The position numbers and the translations under genes are program-made. A stretch of 6,543 bases of DNA from an uncultured Collinsella sp. (GTDB lineage: Bacteria; Actinomycetota; Coriobacteriia; Coriobacteriales; Coriobacteriaceae), in NCBI GenBank assembly GCA_900757235.1, contig CAAENB010000124.1, forward strand, positions 1 through 6,543. The letters are read 5' to 3'. Shown here piece after piece: positions 6,019-6,543 of the stretch. The notes beneath the pieces were generated by a model. That model did not search any database, was not told where the DNA came from, and saw only the letters and a list, made by a program, of their open reading frames with translations. Within the stretch, counting starts at the first letter, position 1; every line of letters starts with the position of its first letter.

Positions 6019-6046
6019 GTCTCATATCTAGCCCAAAGCAGGCCAG

Positions 6047-6543
6047 TTACTTCTTAATGCCACGTCCCAGACGCTTGGCGACCGATGCAACGGCCTCCTC
6101 GCTGGCCGGCCCGCAGCTCACGCAGCCGTCATGGGCACGCATCTGGCCGGTGACCTCGTCCATCGCGAGCGGCGCCACCTTCTCGAGCTTAAAGCCCTTA
6201 CCGGCGCGCATGTTCTCCTTGGCCACGCTGATCATGAGCTTAATACGGTTGAGCTGGTTGACCTCGGACGCACCGGGGTCGTAGTCCACCGCAACGATGT
6301 TGCTCTCGGGATGCTGGCGGCGCAGCTCCTTAATCACGGCCTTGCCCACCACGTGATTGGGCAGGCACGCGAAGGGCTGCGTGCAGATGATGTTGGGCGC
6401 ACCGTGATCGATCAGGTCGAGCATCTCGGCCGTGAGCAGCCAGCCCTCGCCCATGTTGTTGCACACCGAAAGCACCGTGCGGGCCTTGTCGGCCATGGTG
6501 CCGATGCGCTCGGGCGCCTCAAAGCGGCGGGACTTCTCGAGCA
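6047..6543 (-). CDS. Acyl-CoA dehydratase activase-related / 2-hydroxyacyl-CoA dehydratase family protein, C-terminal part
   Basis: Partial: the frame stays open to the window edge at 6543, and 164 residues are visible (the ATG at 6496 is internal). The stretch CNNMGEGWLLTAEMLDLIDHG, then NIICTQPFACLPNHVVGKAVIKEL, then VDYDPGASEVNQLNRIKLM is characteristic of the C-terminal end of the large (about 1400 aa) DUF2229/BadF-BcrA-type proteins annotated as CoA-substrate-specific enzyme activase or 2-hydroxyacyl-CoA dehydratase. In that family, BadF-type ATPase domains lie upstream and are joined to dehydratase-like parts that carry cysteines for iron-sulfur clusters. Visible cysteines include the pair in CTQPFAC and a CVSC motif close to the C-terminus (GCVSCGP), which could be cluster ligands. 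The substrate of these large fused proteins is not established. The gene ends at a TAA followed by a strong terminator, so it is the last gene of its transcript. Confidence 0.85.
   Translation of the reverse strand, partial: LEKSRRFEAPERIGTMADKARTVLSVCNNMGEGWLLTAEMLDLIDHGAPNIICTQPFACLPNHVVGKAVIKELRRQHPESNIVAVDYDPGASEVNQLNRIKLMISVAKENMRAGKGFKLEKVAPLAMDEVTGQMRAHDGCVSCGPASEEAVASVAKRLGRGIKK

Larger units (their letters stand above)
5566..6046. other. 481-bp gene-free region with two structured segments and a terminator
   Basis: Short open frames here lack ribosome binding sites, family resemblance and the coding composition of the neighbours, so I see no gene. The region holds an inverted-repeat segment (5609-5710) directly upstream of the small secreted-protein gene, a 131-bp palindromic element (5799-5929), and the terminator of the downstream minus-strand gene (5984-6018). 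It is AT-richer than the coding flanks. Confidence 0.7.

Noticed and set aside
6047..6496. ATG at 6496 as the start of a 149-aa gene
   Set aside because: The frame continues upstream without a stop to the window edge, and the family is much longer, so the methionine is internal.

Overview
The window looks like the chromosome of a high-GC Gram-positive gut actinobacterium of the Coriobacteriia, most likely Collinsella or a close relative. The reasons are the GC-rich, GC3-rich coding, a sortase-anchored alanine-rich surface protein, and a large 2-hydroxyacyl-CoA dehydratase/activase-related protein of the kind common in anaerobic Coriobacteriia and Clostridia. The taxonomic call is an inference from these features, not from a marker gene.

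Layout. (1) Positions 91-3543, minus strand: an 1150-aa cell-wall-anchored protein. It has a signal peptide, a long alanine-rich coiled-coil arm, a central CAP/SCP-PR1 domain, a second coiled-coil arm of nearly equal length, a wall-spanning linker and an LAQTG sorting signal. A run of nine G lies just after its signal peptide, and any length change not a multiple of three would stop translation within about five codons. (2) Positions 3544-3850: a divergent intergenic region with candidate promoters for both neighbours and a 12-bp perfect palindrome. (3) Positions 3851-4990, plus strand: a DUF389 polytopic membrane protein with an unexpected EF-hand-like loop between membrane segments. (4) Positions 5066-5105: a hairpin between convergent genes. 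(5) Positions 5116-5565, minus strand: a small AT-richer gene for a membrane-tethered or secreted protein of unknown function. (6) Positions 5566-6046: 481 bases without a credible gene, holding two structured regions. One is a 131-bp element with 20-bp perfect inverted ends. At its right end is the strong terminator of the next gene. (7) Positions 6047-6543, minus strand: the C-terminal end of an acyl-CoA dehydratase activase-related protein that runs out of the window.

The genes do not form one operon. Genes 1 and 2 are divergent, 2 and 3 convergent, and 3 and 4 are on the same strand but separated by a terminator and a long gap. The most interesting unit is the surface protein. It looks like a stalk that displays a CAP domain at its tip, is attached to the wall by a sortase, and may be switched on and off by slippage in its G tract. 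The second point of interest is the palindromic element in the 5.6-6.0 kb gap.
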